Assembly: GCF_900111815.1 (NCBI RefSeq)
Contig: NZ_LT630004.1
Location: forward strand, 2,923,423 to 2,987,422
Reading direction: 5' to 3'
Source: Bacillus massilinigeriensis
Lineage (GTDB): Bacteria > Bacillota > Bacilli > Bacillales > Cytobacillaceae
Length of the DNA stretch: 64,000 nt
Notes under the pieces: generated by a model
Told to the model about the DNA's origin: nothing
The model's database searches: none
Seen by the model: only the letters and a program-made list of their open reading frames with translations
Position numbers and translations under genes: made by a program
Part shown: positions 16,354 to 25,293 of the stretch, in pieces
How positions within the stretch are numbered: the first letter of the stretch is position 1
Layout of the letters: every line of letters starts with the position of its first letter

Positions 16354-17595
16354 TTATCTCTCAGGGTAGAGCTCGAACTTAGCCGTTAGTTCTTCTACAC
16401 GCTTGCTGGACTCTTCCAATACTTTTGCATCTTCGTGGTTTTTCAGAGTTGTCGCAATAATGCTTGCAATTTCGTCCATTTCTTCTTTTCCGAATCCGCG
16501 GCTTGTGACAGCAGCTGTACCGATGCGGATACCGCTTGTGACAAATGGACTTTCAGGATCGAAAGGAATGGTGTTCTTATTGACCGTGATGCCGATTTCA
16601 TCCAATACTTTCTCTCCCACTTTTCCAGTCAAACCAAGGGAACGAAGGTCGACAAGCAGCAAGTGATTGTCAGTTCCGCCTGATACGAGGTCGATGCCTT
16701 CTTTTTTCAGGCTATCAGCAAGGCGCTGTGCATTGGAGATGATATTGGCTGCATATGCCTTGAAATCATCCTGCAATGCTTCGCCAAATGCAACAGCTTT
16801 CGCAGCGATTACATGCATAAGCGGGCCGCCTTGGATTCCAGGGAAAATCGACTTGTCAATCTTTTTCGCGAATTCTTCACGGCAAAGGATCATGCCGCCG
16901 CGTGGACCGCGCAATGTTTTATGTGTAGTCGTTGTAACAAAATCAGCATATGGCACAGGATTCTCATGAAGACCTGCTGCAACCAGGCCAGCGATATGCG
17001 CCATATCCACCATCAAATACGCGCCAATTGCGTCCGCAATTTCACGGAAACGCTTGAAATCAATTTTACGTGGATAGGCACTTGCACCCGCTACGATGAG
17101 CTTCGGTTTGTGCTGCTGTGCTTTTTCCATTACATCATCATAATTGATTAGATGCGTTTCTTTGTCGACGCCGTACTCGACGAAGTTGTACTGCATGCCA
17201 CTGAAGTTAACAGGGCTGCCGTGGGTAAGGTGGCCGCCGTGAGACAGATTCATGCCAAGAACCGTGTCGCCATGCTCAAGAATGGTGAAATAAACCGCCA
17301 TGTTCGCCTGGGCACCGGAATGAGGCTGAACGTTCACATGCTCAGCACCGAAAATTTCTTTCGCACGGTCGCGCGCGATATTTTCCGCTACATCGACATG
17401 CTCACAGCCGCCGTAATAGCGTTTGCCCGGATAGCCTTCAGCATATTTGTTTGTCAAAACAGAGCCTTGTGCTTCCATTACTGCTTCACTTACGAAGTTT
17501 TCCGATGCAATCAATTCAATTTTTGTACGCTGGCGCTGAAGTTCCTGCTGAATTGATTCAAAAATTTGGCTGTCCTGCTGTTGTAAATGCTTCAT
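16354..17595 (-). CDS. glyA: Serine hydroxymethyltransferase
   Basis: PLP enzyme converting serine and tetrahydrofolate to glycine and methylene-THF, the main one-carbon source for purines and dTMP. The PLP lysine lies in [14 protein letters not shown]. Other family marks are [16 protein letters not shown] and [17 protein letters not shown] loops (here [13 protein letters not shown]). The length of 413 is typical. A GGGGGAG site precedes the ATG. No convincing PurR box was found in the 214-bp upstream gap. Confidence 0.97.
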   Translation of the reverse strand: MKHLQQQDSQIFESIQQELQRQRTKIELIASENFVSEAVMEAQGSVLTNKYAEGYPGKRYYGGCEHVDVAENIARDRAKEIFGAEHVNVQPHSGAQANMAVYFTILEHGDTVLGMNLSHGGHLTHGSPVNFSGMQYNFVEYGVDKETHLINYDDVMEKAQQHKPKLIVAGASAYPRKIDFKRFREIADAIGAYLMVDMAHIAGLVAAGLHENPVPYADFVTTTTHKTLRGPRGGMILCREEFAKKIDKSIFPGIQGGPLMHVIAAKAVAFGEALQDDFKAYAANIISNAQRLADSLKKEGIDLVSGGTDNHLLLVDLRSLGLTGKVGEKVLDEIGITVNKNTIPFDPESPFVTSGIRIGTAAVTSRGFGKEEMDEIASIIATTLKNHEDAKVLEESSKRVEELTAKFELYPER

Positions 17596-17766
17596 TCCTT
17601 GCTCCCCCTTTAGATTCTCCCGGAAATAAAAGATACGCTAGTTTGAAAATTCCTTTATATTGTATCCGATAATCACTAGAAAAGAAAGAACGAAACTAGC
17701 TGCATTCCTAGGGTAACGCTTACATTCTAAGTATGATGGGATAAAGTTTTTTATGGTATTGCTGGT

Positions 17767-17802
17767 GACCGGCTGAGCCGTCTACTTACGGCCCAACCAG
17801 TC
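17767..17802 (-). terminator. Terminator-like hairpin after the ywlG-like gene
   Basis: A long stem (GACTGG/CCGGTC and TGGGCCGT/ACGGCTCA with one bulge pair) follows the stop codon at 17810 on the minus strand. It lacks a clear T-tract, so termination is uncertain. Confidence 0.4.
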
Positions 17803-17809
17803 TAAAATT

Positions 17810-18379
17810 TCATCTGCACGACTCGTTTTCCTGAGTTCGTTCATATAATGCCCGCTCGCCGCCAATCAGCTTTGGCCTCACTTTGGCAAGCGTGACGTGA
17901 GCGCTGCCGATACTCTTCTCTGTAACACGGACAGGGACCGCCACATTCTTTAAGTGCATGCCGATAAAGGTGTCGCCGATATCAATTCCAGCATCCGCTT
18001 TGATAAACTCAACGACAACAGGGTCAACCATCGCCCTGTAGGCATATGAAGCCATTGCCCCGCCTGCTGTCCTTGCCGGAACGACGCTCACTTCTTCATA
18101 TCCCCGTTTTTCAGCCGTTTTCCGCTCGATTACAAGGGCCCTGTTTAAGTGTTCACAGCACTGAAATGCAAGTTCGATTCCTGCGGTTTTTGCCAGTTCG
18201 TCCAACTGTCCATAAAGCATTTCCGCTACATCATCCGTTCCAGCGGTTCCGATTCTCTTCCCTGCAATCTCACTCGTGCTGCAGCCAATAACGAGCAAGC
18301 TTCCCTTTTTCAAGTTCGCCGTATCTTTAAATTGTGAAAGAATGCTACGACATTGATCTTTCCACTGATCTATTAGCAT
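17810..18379 (-). CDS. ywlG: TIGR01440/DUF436 family protein, YwlG-like
   Basis: Conserved Firmicute protein of unknown function. The family trait GSLLVIGCSTSEIAGKRIGTAG is seen at the N-terminus, and DAGIDIGDTFIGMHLKNVAVPVR further on. The start is taken at the ATG at 18379, with AAGGAAG upstream. The frame can be extended to 18460, but that overlaps the rpiB terminator and is unlikely. It is 189 residues long, downstream of rpiB as in B. subtilis (ywlF-ywlG). Confidence 0.88.
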   Translation of the reverse strand: MLIDQWKDQCRSILSQFKDTANLKKGSLLVIGCSTSEIAGKRIGTAGTDDVAEMLYGQLDELAKTAGIELAFQCCEHLNRALVIERKTAEKRGYEEVSVVPARTAGGAMASYAYRAMVDPVVVEFIKADAGIDIGDTFIGMHLKNVAVPVRVTEKSIGSAHVTLAKVRPKLIGGERALYERTQENESCR

Positions 18380-18419
18380 CGTTCTCTTCCTTTCCAATCT
18401 CTTGGTAAAAAAATATCTG

Positions 18420-18452
18420 CAAAAAAGAGGCAGGACTCCCTTTGTCCCGCCC
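18420..18452 (-). terminator. Terminator after rpiB
   Basis: GGCGGGAC pairs with GTCCTGCC around a 7-nt loop, followed by TCTTTTTT on the minus strand. Confidence 0.85.
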
Positions 18453-18462
18453 CTTTTCACCT

Positions 18463-18903
18463 TTACTTGCTTTCGTATTCTGTGATTTTACCTACGCGGT
18501 TTGCGTGACGGCCGCCCTCGTACTCAGTAGTCAGCCATGTTTGCGCTATTTCCCGGGCAAGTCCTGGGCCAATAACCCTTTCACCCATTGCAAGCATGTT
18601 GCTGTCATTATGCTGGCGAGTAGCTTTTGCACTGAAAAGGTCGTGCACAAGTGCACAGCGGATACCCTTTACTTTATTGGCAGCAATGCTCATCCCGATG
18701 CCAGTCCCGCAAATAAGAATGCCGCGGTCGAATTCTCCATTTGCTACTTTTTCCGCAACTGGAAGGGCATAATCCGGGTAGTCAACGGAAGTGTTGCATT
18801 CACAGCCGAAATCTTCGTACTGAATGCCCATTTCTTCCATAAGCGACTTGATCTCTTCGCGAATATTCACTCCGCCATGATCCGATGCAATTGCAACTTT
18901 CAT
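18463..18903 (-). CDS. rpiB: Ribose-5-phosphate isomerase B
   Basis: Interconverts ribose-5-P and ribulose-5-P (or allose-6-P). The RpiB signature ASDHGG is at residues 6-11, and the catalytic-cysteine loop GILICGTGIGMSIAANK near 65. The length of 146 is typical (B. subtilis YwlF 149). It lies downstream of the chemoreceptor gene and upstream of the ywlG-like gene. Confidence 0.95.
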   Translation of the reverse strand: MKVAIASDHGGVNIREEIKSLMEEMGIQYEDFGCECNTSVDYPDYALPVAEKVANGEFDRGILICGTGIGMSIAANKVKGIRCALVHDLFSAKATRQHNDSNMLAMGERVIGPGLAREIAQTWLTTEYEGGRHANRVGKITEYESK

Positions 18904-19199
18904 ATGTGGTAGCCTCCTGATTTGCCCGTTGAGCCGAGCTTGATTCTTTCATTATTTTCTCATACTCCCGGAAAAATATAAAGAAAGCTGTCGAGCAGGA
19001 TAGTAAAATTTCATGACGATTTTCTTGAATGTAAAATTCTCTCAAAAATATGGCGGAGGAAGTATTTATTTCATATTGGGAAAATACATTCATGAAGAAG
19101 CAATCATCTAACAGCTTATCAATTGGGAAACTACAATCCCATCAATCGGAATAATGCGTATTCTACTTTTATCCATTTTCCAAAATAATATCAACGTAA

Positions 19200-19226
19200 T
19201 AAAAAACTGCCGCAATGAGCAGCAGT
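19200..19226 (-). terminator. Terminator of the second chemoreceptor gene
   Basis: ACTGCTGC pairs with GCGGCAGT around TCATT, then TTTTTTATT, 6 bp after the stop codon. Confidence 0.88.
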
Positions 19227-19231
19227 CTTCA

Positions 19232-20527
19232 TTAGAGAGTGAATCTCGAAATGGTCGTTTTTAATTTTTCCGCCTGATGCTTCAGCTCGTCCACAAGCTG
19301 CTCCACTTCTTCCATGACGGCAGCTTGGTCATGTGCGGATGTGGCAACTTGGATAGCACCTGCTGATGTTTCTTCTGAAATAGCAGCAACCTCTTGAGAC
19401 TGCGTGGATGTATGCAAAATTCCTTCCATTTGCTTGTCCACATGTGCGGCAATTTTCTTGACAGAGGATGCTGTCTTTTGAACGGTAAGTTCCATATTTC
19501 CTAGTACAATGGACGTTTTCTGACTTTTTGTCACTTCAGATTCTACCGTCTCCGTCTGAAGCATCATTTGGCTGACAATCTCACTTACCCCGCTATGGAT
19601 GCTGCCAATCAGTTCCGTTATCCCCTTAACTGCGTGAGCGCTTTCATCTGCCAGCTTTCGGACTTCCTCTGCTACGACCGCAAAGCCGCGGCCGTGCTCT
19701 CCGGCCCGTGCCGCTTCAATAGAAGCATTAAGCGCTAACAAATTAGTCTGTGCCGCCATATCTCCGACAAGTTGAATAATCTCTCCGACGCGAGCTGCAT
19801 CGCTTTCGAGCTTTTGCACTGTGAGTAGGGAATTTCTGCTTCTTTCCGCGAGTATGTCCATCCCTGAAATGAGGTTTTCTAGCGCTGCTTTTGATGCATG
19901 CAATTCTTTTTCCATCTGTTTAGATTCCGAATTGGCTGTTTCCGCCCGCCGCTGGATATCTTCTGCAAGGCGTGCCATGTCGTCTACCGACTCCGCTGTC
20001 TCTTGTGTTGCTTCAGATGAACTCTCCGCCCCCGAAGATATTTCTTTAATCGTCGCTGCAATAACAGCAGCCTTGTGGGAAGCGGTTTTCGATCTGTCTG
20101 ATATAGCATGCACGACTTCATTCGTTTGCTGAAAGTTCTCCTCTATCATTTGCACCATTTCTCTGACGCTTGTAAGCATTCTATTGAACGCCAATGCTAG
20201 CGACTGGATTTCATCATCGGACTCGGGAACTTCCACATTTACAGTTAAATCGCCGGCTGCTGCCTGGAGTGCCGTCTCTTCCAATTTCTTGAGTGGTTTA
20301 GTCAAGAGCCCTGCAGCGAAGTAAGCAAGAATGCCTGACCAAATCGCCCCAAGCAAAAGAACTCCAAGGCTGTAAACCATCTGACTCATGTTTAACGAAT
20401 GTTCCACAAGCGGATATAGGAAGTAAATAAAAAATCCGCTAATCGTATATGTAATCACTGCTAATACAAATGTAAAAACGACAAGCTTTTTCCTTATTCC
20501 AAAGCGATAATTATTCCCTCTCCCCAC
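19232..20527 (-). CDS. Methyl-accepting chemotaxis protein without a large sensor domain
   Basis: 431-residue chemoreceptor. Two membrane segments (about 15-37 and 48-72) are separated by only about 12 residues ([12 protein letters not shown]), so there is no sizeable extracytoplasmic sensor domain. A HAMP domain and the signalling coiled coil with [20 protein letters not shown] follow. It may sense membrane state or an intramembrane signal (inference). GTG start with GGAGG 7 nt upstream. In B. subtilis ywlE and ywlF lie close together; here this gene lies between them, so it looks like an addition to the locus. Confidence 0.92.
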   Translation of the reverse strand: MGRGNNYRFGIRKKLVVFTFVLAVITYTISGFFIYFLYPLVEHSLNMSQMVYSLGVLLLGAIWSGILAYFAAGLLTKPLKKLEETALQAAAGDLTVNVEVPESDDEIQSLALAFNRMLTSVREMVQMIEENFQQTNEVVHAISDRSKTASHKAAVIAATIKEISSGAESSSEATQETAESVDDMARLAEDIQRRAETANSESKQMEKELHASKAALENLISGMDILAERSRNSLLTVQKLESDAARVGEIIQLVGDMAAQTNLLALNASIEAARAGEHGRGFAVVAEEVRKLADESAHAVKGITELIGSIHSGVSEIVSQMMLQTETVESEVTKSQKTSIVLGNMELTVQKTASSVKKIAAHVDKQMEGILHTSTQSQEVAAISEETSAGAIQVATSAHDQAAVMEEVEQLVDELKHQAEKLKTTISRFTL

Positions 20528-20631
20528 AGTTTTGCCTCCCGAAATACTTGTTTTTCCCTTTCACAAGGTAAAAAACAGTTTATCTTTTTCTTCGGCATAA
20601 ACGCAGGAAAAGTTAACCCTTTTCTAAAACA

Positions 20632-21075
20632 TTATACATCTTTTATACAATCAATTACTTTCTCTATCGCTTCAGAAATCTCTCGAAAGGCAGCTCGATA
20701 ACGCTCGGCATTCCCCCCAAACGGATCGGCAATATCGATTCCAGCTTCCTCGCCCGCAAACTCTTTCAAGGTGTGAACTTTCCCTTGAGCTTCGGGAAAA
20801 TGAGCAAGTACCGCATCTTTATGGCTACCGGTCATCGTGAGGATCAAAGTAGCCCAGCCAACTTCCTGTTCTGTTAGAAGCGTTGACTGATGCTCCAAAT
20901 CCAAGTTATTTTCGCTAAGGACCAGCTTGGCGTTTGGCGAAGCATCGTTGCCATTTGCCGCAAACACCCCCGCCGACCGAACCTCTACGCCAGGAATCTT
21001 CTTACCGGCAAGCACCGCTTCCGCCATCGGGCTCCTGCACGTATTCCCTGTACAAACAAACAGTATCTTAGCCAT
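20632..21075 (-). CDS. ywlE: Protein-arginine phosphatase, low-molecular-weight PTP family
   Basis: Removes phosphate from phosphoarginine made by McsB. The P-loop is CTGNTCRS (C-X5-R) at residues 7-14, with the general acid Asp in DPFGG (about 117). The threonine in GNTCR, where tyrosine phosphatases usually have Ile or Leu, is the known determinant of arginine specificity in B. subtilis YwlE, so the assignment goes beyond a generic phosphatase. GGGAGG precedes the ATG. A terminator for upstream transcription sits 30 bp before it. Confidence 0.93.
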   Translation of the reverse strand: MAKILFVCTGNTCRSPMAEAVLAGKKIPGVEVRSAGVFAANGNDASPNAKLVLSENNLDLEHQSTLLTEQEVGWATLILTMTGSHKDAVLAHFPEAQGKVHTLKEFAGEEAGIDIADPFGGNAERYRAAFREISEAIEKVIDCIKDV

Positions 21076-21103
21076 CGTTGTTTCCTCCCTTTTTTCCCAT
21101 TAT

Positions 21104-21133
21104 AAAATAAAAAGCCCGGCTTTTCACCGGGGC
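21104..21133 (-). terminator. Terminator upstream of ywlE
   Basis: GCCCCGG pairs with GCCGGGC around TGAAAA and is followed on the minus strand by TTTTTATTTTA. The next minus-strand gene upstream is mntP, 2.2 kb away, so this is probably the old mntP terminator separated from its gene by inserted DNA (inference). Confidence 0.8.
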
Positions 21134-21348
21134 AGAAGTTGATCTATTACACTGATAGTTATGACCTACTTAACCACAAACATCAATTACAGATAAGTTT
21201 GGCTTGAATTTAGAAGAAAATAACTTTAGACCAGGTTGACGCTTAGCAGCCGATTCTCTGTAGTTCTATATACCCATTTTTACCATTTTATAGGTTAAAT
21301 AACGTGTGCTAAGTTGGTGGATAAGTTAGAATAATACTTGAGTAAAAA

Positions 21349-21471
21349 ATATTATTTTTAGCTTTCTACTTAGATAATTTTAAAAAAGGTGATGTCTATT
21401 ATCAAAGTTGTATTGCATCTACTTCATCACAAATGCAGGAATTGACAGCATTGTTTCGTGAGAAAGAATAA
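21349..21471 (+). pseudogene. 3' remnant of an unidentified gene
   Basis: A 40-codon open stretch without a start codon (an in-frame TAA ends just upstream) finishes with IASTSSQMQELTALFREKE and a TAA placed 2 nt before the ATG of the next gene. The close junction and the soluble, helical composition suggest the 3' end of a real gene that was once the first of this small operon. I do not recognise the family. The rest of 21134-21348 shows nothing clear. Confidence 0.4.
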
Positions 21472-21473
21472 AA

Positions 21474-21809
21474 ATGAACAAAATACTGAATTGGTTTATA
21501 GAGCCCTACCTTATCGTGATTTCTGAACTAAAATACCTGTCTCGCTTAAAAAAAGAACCTATTTCGAAAGAAAAGAAGTCCAGAATTTGGAAGCTCCAAT
21601 ATTTTAATATCGTGTTCTGTGCTCTCTATTCTATTTTTGCGATAGGAACTGTTTCCTATATTATACTTTCATTCCTTGTCGCTTGGTATGGATTTATTTG
21701 TTTGATTGTAACTATTCCCATGATGATACTTGCAAAAACTGTCCAAAAGAATCGGTATTTAAAGCGCAGGGAAGCATTTTTAGCCGGTGATCCGTACATG
21801 ATAAATTAG
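21474..21809 (+). CDS. Hypothetical membrane protein
   Basis: 111 residues, not recognised. A basic N-terminal amphipathic stretch (SRLKKEPISKEKKSRIWK) is followed by two adjacent membrane segments (about 46-68 and 70-86) and a basic tail ending DPYMIN. It is on the plus strand, against the general direction, and A+T-rich compared with neighbours. It is translationally coupled to the upstream gene remnant and followed 43 bp later by a lipoprotein gene, so the pair may be an acquired unit. No function can be assigned. Confidence 0.6.
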   Translation: MNKILNWFIEPYLIVISELKYLSRLKKEPISKEKKSRIWKLQYFNIVFCALYSIFAIGTVSYIILSFLVAWYGFICLIVTIPMMILAKTVQKNRYLKRREAFLAGDPYMIN

Positions 21810-21852
21810 AGAAATATGGTATTTAAACTAGTAGTTAGGAAGGTTTTTAAAA

Positions 21853-22395
21853 GTGAACTATTTAAAAGTTTTATTTATTTTAACACTATTTTTAACAGGT
21901 TGCAGCATCGAGAAATCAACTGGGGAAAGTACTGATAGTAAAAGGGAACAAAAAGAATTATCAAAAAAAGAAAAACAGAAAATTTTACTTGAATTTGTAA
22001 ATAAAAAAACTAAAAAGGTATCTGATTATGAAGAGGCAGCATTTAAGTCTTTAACTTCAGTTTCAGGAGAAAACTTCACAAATGACCAGGTTATGCACAC
22101 AGAATTGGTCAATAATACAATCCCATCTTACAAAAAAGCTCTTGAAACAGCAAAAAAAATCAAGCCTGGATTTTCCGAATTAGAAGAGCCCAAAAAGCAG
22201 ATAGTGAAAGCGACAGAAACCTTTTATGAGGCCCTCCTACTTGAAAAAGAGGCATTAGAAAAACAAGATAGCGACATAATGAAGCAATCAAATGAAAAGA
22301 TGGTGGAATACAAAAAACAAATCGAGGAATACCATTCACAAATGCAACAGTTAGCGAAGAGATTGAATGTGGAATATACACCATATAGTAGTTGA
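21853..22395 (+). CDS. Hypothetical lipoprotein, coiled-coil
   Basis: 180 residues, not recognised. A lipoprotein signal peptide (FILTLFLTGCS, lipobox LTGC with Cys about 17) is followed by a lysine-rich helical protein (about 35-175) that looks like a long coiled coil or helical bundle. GTG start with GGAAGG upstream. A+T-rich, on the plus strand, downstream of the small membrane protein gene and just before a repeat array. It is probably surface anchored. Confidence 0.7.
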   Translation: MNYLKVLFILTLFLTGCSIEKSTGESTDSKREQKELSKKEKQKILLEFVNKKTKKVSDYEEAAFKSLTSVSGENFTNDQVMHTELVNNTIPSYKKALETAKKIKPGFSELEEPKKQIVKATETFYEALLLEKEALEKQDSDIMKQSNEKMVEYKKQIEEYHSQMQQLAKRLNVEYTPYSS

Positions 22396-22469
22396 GTATA
22401 AGTGCCACTGGCTGATGAATTCCTAAAAATGATTATCTTCAAGTAGCTTGTTTAGTCCCTAGAATTGAT

Positions 22470-23280
22470 AAGCTTCCGTGTGTTATCAATCAAACTAAGA
22501 AATTTATCAATCTGATTCAACTAAACCCGAACTCACACCTCTCCTTGACAAGGTTTTAAGTAAAAAGAGTAACTTCGAGTTTGCTATTTTAATGATTGTG
22601 GATATTCTCAAGCCCTCGCCACACTCCAGCACGTCTGAGGGGTGGCTTTTTTTCTGGAATCAGCCAGCTTTTTCGCATTATCAACCACACTTCGAGATTT
22701 ATCAACCAACTCCGAGCAAAAATCAACCAACTTACCGTCGTTATCAACCAACTTCCGTGCGAAATCAACCAAACGCAGCCGTGGCGCGGCTTCCGGGTTA
22801 AAAAGAGTAACTTCAAAAGGACTTGACCAAGTTCATGCCACACTCCAGCACGTCTGAGGGGTGGCTTTTTTTCTGGAATCAGCCAGCTTTTTCGCATTAT
22901 CAACCACACTTCGAGATTTATCAACCAACTCCGAGCAAAAATCAACCAACTTGCCGCCGTTATCAACCATCTTCCGTGCGAAATCAACCAAACGCAGCCG
23001 TGGCGTGGCTTCCGGGTTAAAAAGAGTAACTTCAAAAGGACTTGACCAAGTTCATACCACACTCCAGCACGTCTGAGGGGTGGCTTTTTTTCAGAAATCA
23101 GCCAGCTTTTGCGCATTATCAACCACACTTCGAGATTTATCAACCAACTCCGAGCAAAAATCAACCAACTTACCGCCGTTATCAACCATCTTCCGTGCGA
23201 AATCAACCAAACGCAGCCGTGGCGTGGCTTCCGGGTTAAAGTGCAAATTCAACCAAACGCAGCCGTGGCGCCATTCAGGA
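22470..23280 (-). repeat. Intergenic repeat array, ATCAACCA modules every about 21 bp, 219-bp unit
   Basis: Three copies of a 219-bp unit (landmark ACACTCCAGCACGTCTGAGG at 22621, 22840 and 23059) each carry five to six ATCAACCA modules spaced 21-22 bp. A decayed copy (ATCAATCAAACTAAG, ATCAATCTGATTC) lies at 22480-22560. A short partial copy (AACCAAACGCAGCCGTGGCG) follows at 23250. The gap 22396-23358 lies between convergent gene ends and contains nothing else convincing. Long ORFs here (WLI heptads) reflect the period. Confidence 0.88.
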
Positions 23281-23358
23281 TAAGGTTATAAGCCAAAAGA
23301 GTAATTTGCAGACCCAGTCCCGGCACAGCTTCCGGCCCAAGGACCACACCCTCTCCTA

Positions 23359-23913
23359 CTAAAGCGGCAATAACAGCTTCAAACCCATAACAAGCAAGAT
23401 GGATCCGCCAAGGACTTCGCCGTATGAACCGAGGACGCCTTTCACCTTCCGGCCAATGAGAAGGCCTGCCCAAGAGAGGATAGCAGAAGCTGCGCCAAAA
23501 CAAGCGATAACAAGAATGGTTCTTGCCCCGTAGATGCCAAGCGTCAGGCCGACGGAGAAGCTATCCAAACTTACGCTTAAGGCGAACAGAATCAGGCCGC
23601 TCCCGACCGGTGTTATGATGCTGTCACCGTCGGTATTAAATCCGGAGCGGATCATCTGCATCCCCATGAGCACGAGGAGACCGCCTCCGATATAGCCTGC
23701 AATTGCGCCGAACTGGTCTGATAAAAAGCTGCCGACCACGATGCCGATGAGAGGCATAAGCATATGAAAAAAGCCAATGATAAGGCCAATTTTAAAAATT
23801 TGCCGTTTGGAGAGGGAAATCATCCCCATGCCAAGGCCGACGGAAAAAGCATCCATGCTTAACGCAAATGCCATTAATAATAACGTAATCAGTTCTCCCA
23901 TCGCTGCTGCCAT
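23359..23913 (-). CDS. mntP: Manganese efflux pump MntP
   Basis: Exports excess Mn2+. The 184-residue protein has six membrane helices in two repeated halves, each with a conserved acidic helix: ALSMDAFSVGLGMG and ALSVSLDSFSVGLTLG. This internal duplication with the MDAFSVG motif defines the family. It corresponds to B. subtilis ywlD, upstream of ywlE. No yybP-type manganese riboswitch was recognised in the 108-bp gap to ywlC. Confidence 0.94.
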   Translation of the reverse strand: MAAAMGELITLLLMAFALSMDAFSVGLGMGMISLSKRQIFKIGLIIGFFHMLMPLIGIVVGSFLSDQFGAIAGYIGGGLLVLMGMQMIRSGFNTDGDSIITPVGSGLILFALSVSLDSFSVGLTLGIYGARTILVIACFGAASAILSWAGLLIGRKVKGVLGSYGEVLGGSILLVMGLKLLLPL

Positions 23914-23984
23914 TCCTATGCCTCCTTGGACTTGCTAGTTCAACATATGCACGTCCAAGAGGGTTTAGAAGAGGTTTATAAGCC

Positions 23985-24016
23985 AAATAAAAATAGCGGC
24001 AATCCGCCGCTATTTT
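23985..24016 (-). terminator. Terminator of ywlC
   Basis: AATAGCGGC pairs with GCCGCTATT around a 5-nt loop, followed by TTTATTTG on the minus strand. Confidence 0.88.
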
Positions 24017-24021
24017 TTGTA

Positions 24022-25068
24022 TTATTTTTTCCTGATGATTGGATATCCCGAAGCCTTGGAGAGACGATTCATGACTGCCTCGCCCACGCCAGCATCAGAA
24101 AAGACTTCGCCAAAAATAATAGCAGCATTGCTTTCGTTGAAACGTCTAAGCGTATCATAAAGAGCTTCTGCCACCGTTTCGAGTTTTTCCCGGCTGCCGC
24201 AAGGGATAATAACATCAGCATCGTAAAAATCTTTATTCTCTTCCGTTGTCATCACACCGACTTTCATACCCTCCGCTCGCTTTTCATTGACGAGTTCTTG
24301 GATATCACCAGGGGTGCCATCTACCAAGTATAAAGGAGAATCCGGAGCATAATGGCGATATTTCATTCCTGGCGATTTCGGTGCTTGTCCCGGATCGGTG
24401 AGTGCAGGATCTACGCCAATCCTTCCGACTGATGCTTGCAGCTGCTCTCTTGTAATACCGCCCGGCCTAAGGATGACAGGATACTCCCCAGTGCAGTCCA
24501 CAACAGTCGATTCCACTCCAACACCTGTCGGACCACCATCGACAACCCCGGCAATTCTTCCGTTCAAATCCTCCCACACATGAGAGGCTGTTGTTGGGCT
24601 AGGTCTTCCCGAGACATTTGCGCTTGGCGCTGCAATCGGCAATCCTGATGCCTCAATCAACGCTAATGCCACTGGGTGCTCAGGCATCCTGACTGCGACC
24701 GTTGAAAGGCCTGCTGTCGCTTTTTCCGAGAGAACGCCCTCCTTTTTGTAGAGAACGAGCGTAAGCGGTCCAGGCCAAAACTTTTCCATTAAAATTTGCG
24801 CCTGCTCCGGTATTTCTGCAACAAATTCCTCAAGCTGCGTTTTGTTGGCTATGTGGATAATGAGCGGATTATCTCCCGGTCTGCCTTTAGCCTCAAATAT
24901 TTTTGCGACTGCTTTATAATTTTTCGCATTGCCCCCAAGACCGTAAACGGTTTCTGTTGGAAAGGCAACCACTTCATTTCCCTTCAATTTTTCCGATGCT
25001 TCCACAATTTGTGGATATGTGATTAAATTATCCACAAGTTTATCCACTGTCCATCGTGTTGTCTTCAT
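24022..25068 (-). CDS. ywlC: Threonylcarbamoyl-AMP synthase (Sua5/YwlC)
   Basis: Makes threonylcarbamoyl-AMP from Thr, bicarbonate and ATP for the t6A37 modification of ANN-decoding tRNAs. The N-terminal YrdC domain (about 20-215) shows VAFPTETVYGLGGNA and SANVSGRPSPTTASHV. The C-terminal Sua5 domain (about 235-348) distinguishes it from the short TsaC type. The ATG at 25068 follows AAGGGTG by 6 nt. DnaA boxes overlap its first 20 codons and upstream region (25010-25293). Confidence 0.95.
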   Translation of the reverse strand: MKTTRWTVDKLVDNLITYPQIVEASEKLKGNEVVAFPTETVYGLGGNAKNYKAVAKIFEAKGRPGDNPLIIHIANKTQLEEFVAEIPEQAQILMEKFWPGPLTLVLYKKEGVLSEKATAGLSTVAVRMPEHPVALALIEASGLPIAAPSANVSGRPSPTTASHVWEDLNGRIAGVVDGGPTGVGVESTVVDCTGEYPVILRPGGITREQLQASVGRIGVDPALTDPGQAPKSPGMKYRHYAPDSPLYLVDGTPGDIQELVNEKRAEGMKVGVMTTEENKDFYDADVIIPCGSREKLETVAEALYDTLRRFNESNAAIIFGEVFSDAGVGEAVMNRLSKASGYPIIRKK

Positions 25069-25293
25069 ATTAATCACCCTTCTAGACTGGGTCCTATTAC
25101 CCTAAAAAATAGTCCTTCAATCCTTTATATACTAACATATACTGAAGTAATTCCTATGAAAGTATAAAAGAAGTAGCGAGAGAAGACAAGTTTTTATCCA
25201 CAAATTGTGCATAATATCGGGGATTAAGTGGATAAGTCTGTGGATATAGCGAGATTTTTTATCGAAATTTTCATTATTATTGAGTTATCCACA
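25010..25293. promoter_or_regulatory. DnaA-box cluster at ywlC
   Basis: Eight matches to the DnaA 9-mer TTATNCACA (zero or one mismatch, either strand) lie within 284 bp: 25010-25018, 25028-25036, 25040-25048, 25194-25202, 25206-25214, 25227-25235, 25239-25247 and 25285-25293. Three are perfect TTATCCACA. From memory, chromatin studies in B. subtilis found stable DnaA binding at ywlC, one of several clusters outside oriC that restrain initiation, so this looks like a conserved cluster. Confidence 0.85.

Noticed and set aside
17596..17809. Purine riboswitch or PurR box upstream of glyA
   Set aside because: No xpt/pbuX-like stem or CGAAC-type PurR half-sites could be made out.
22589..23206. 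205-residue ORF with WLI heptads
   Set aside because: Same artefact over the 219-bp repeat array; the opposite strand has equally open frames.
23914..24021. Manganese riboswitch (yybP-type) before mntP
   Set aside because: The 108-bp gap is taken by the ywlC terminator; the conserved GGGGAGUA-type elements are missing.
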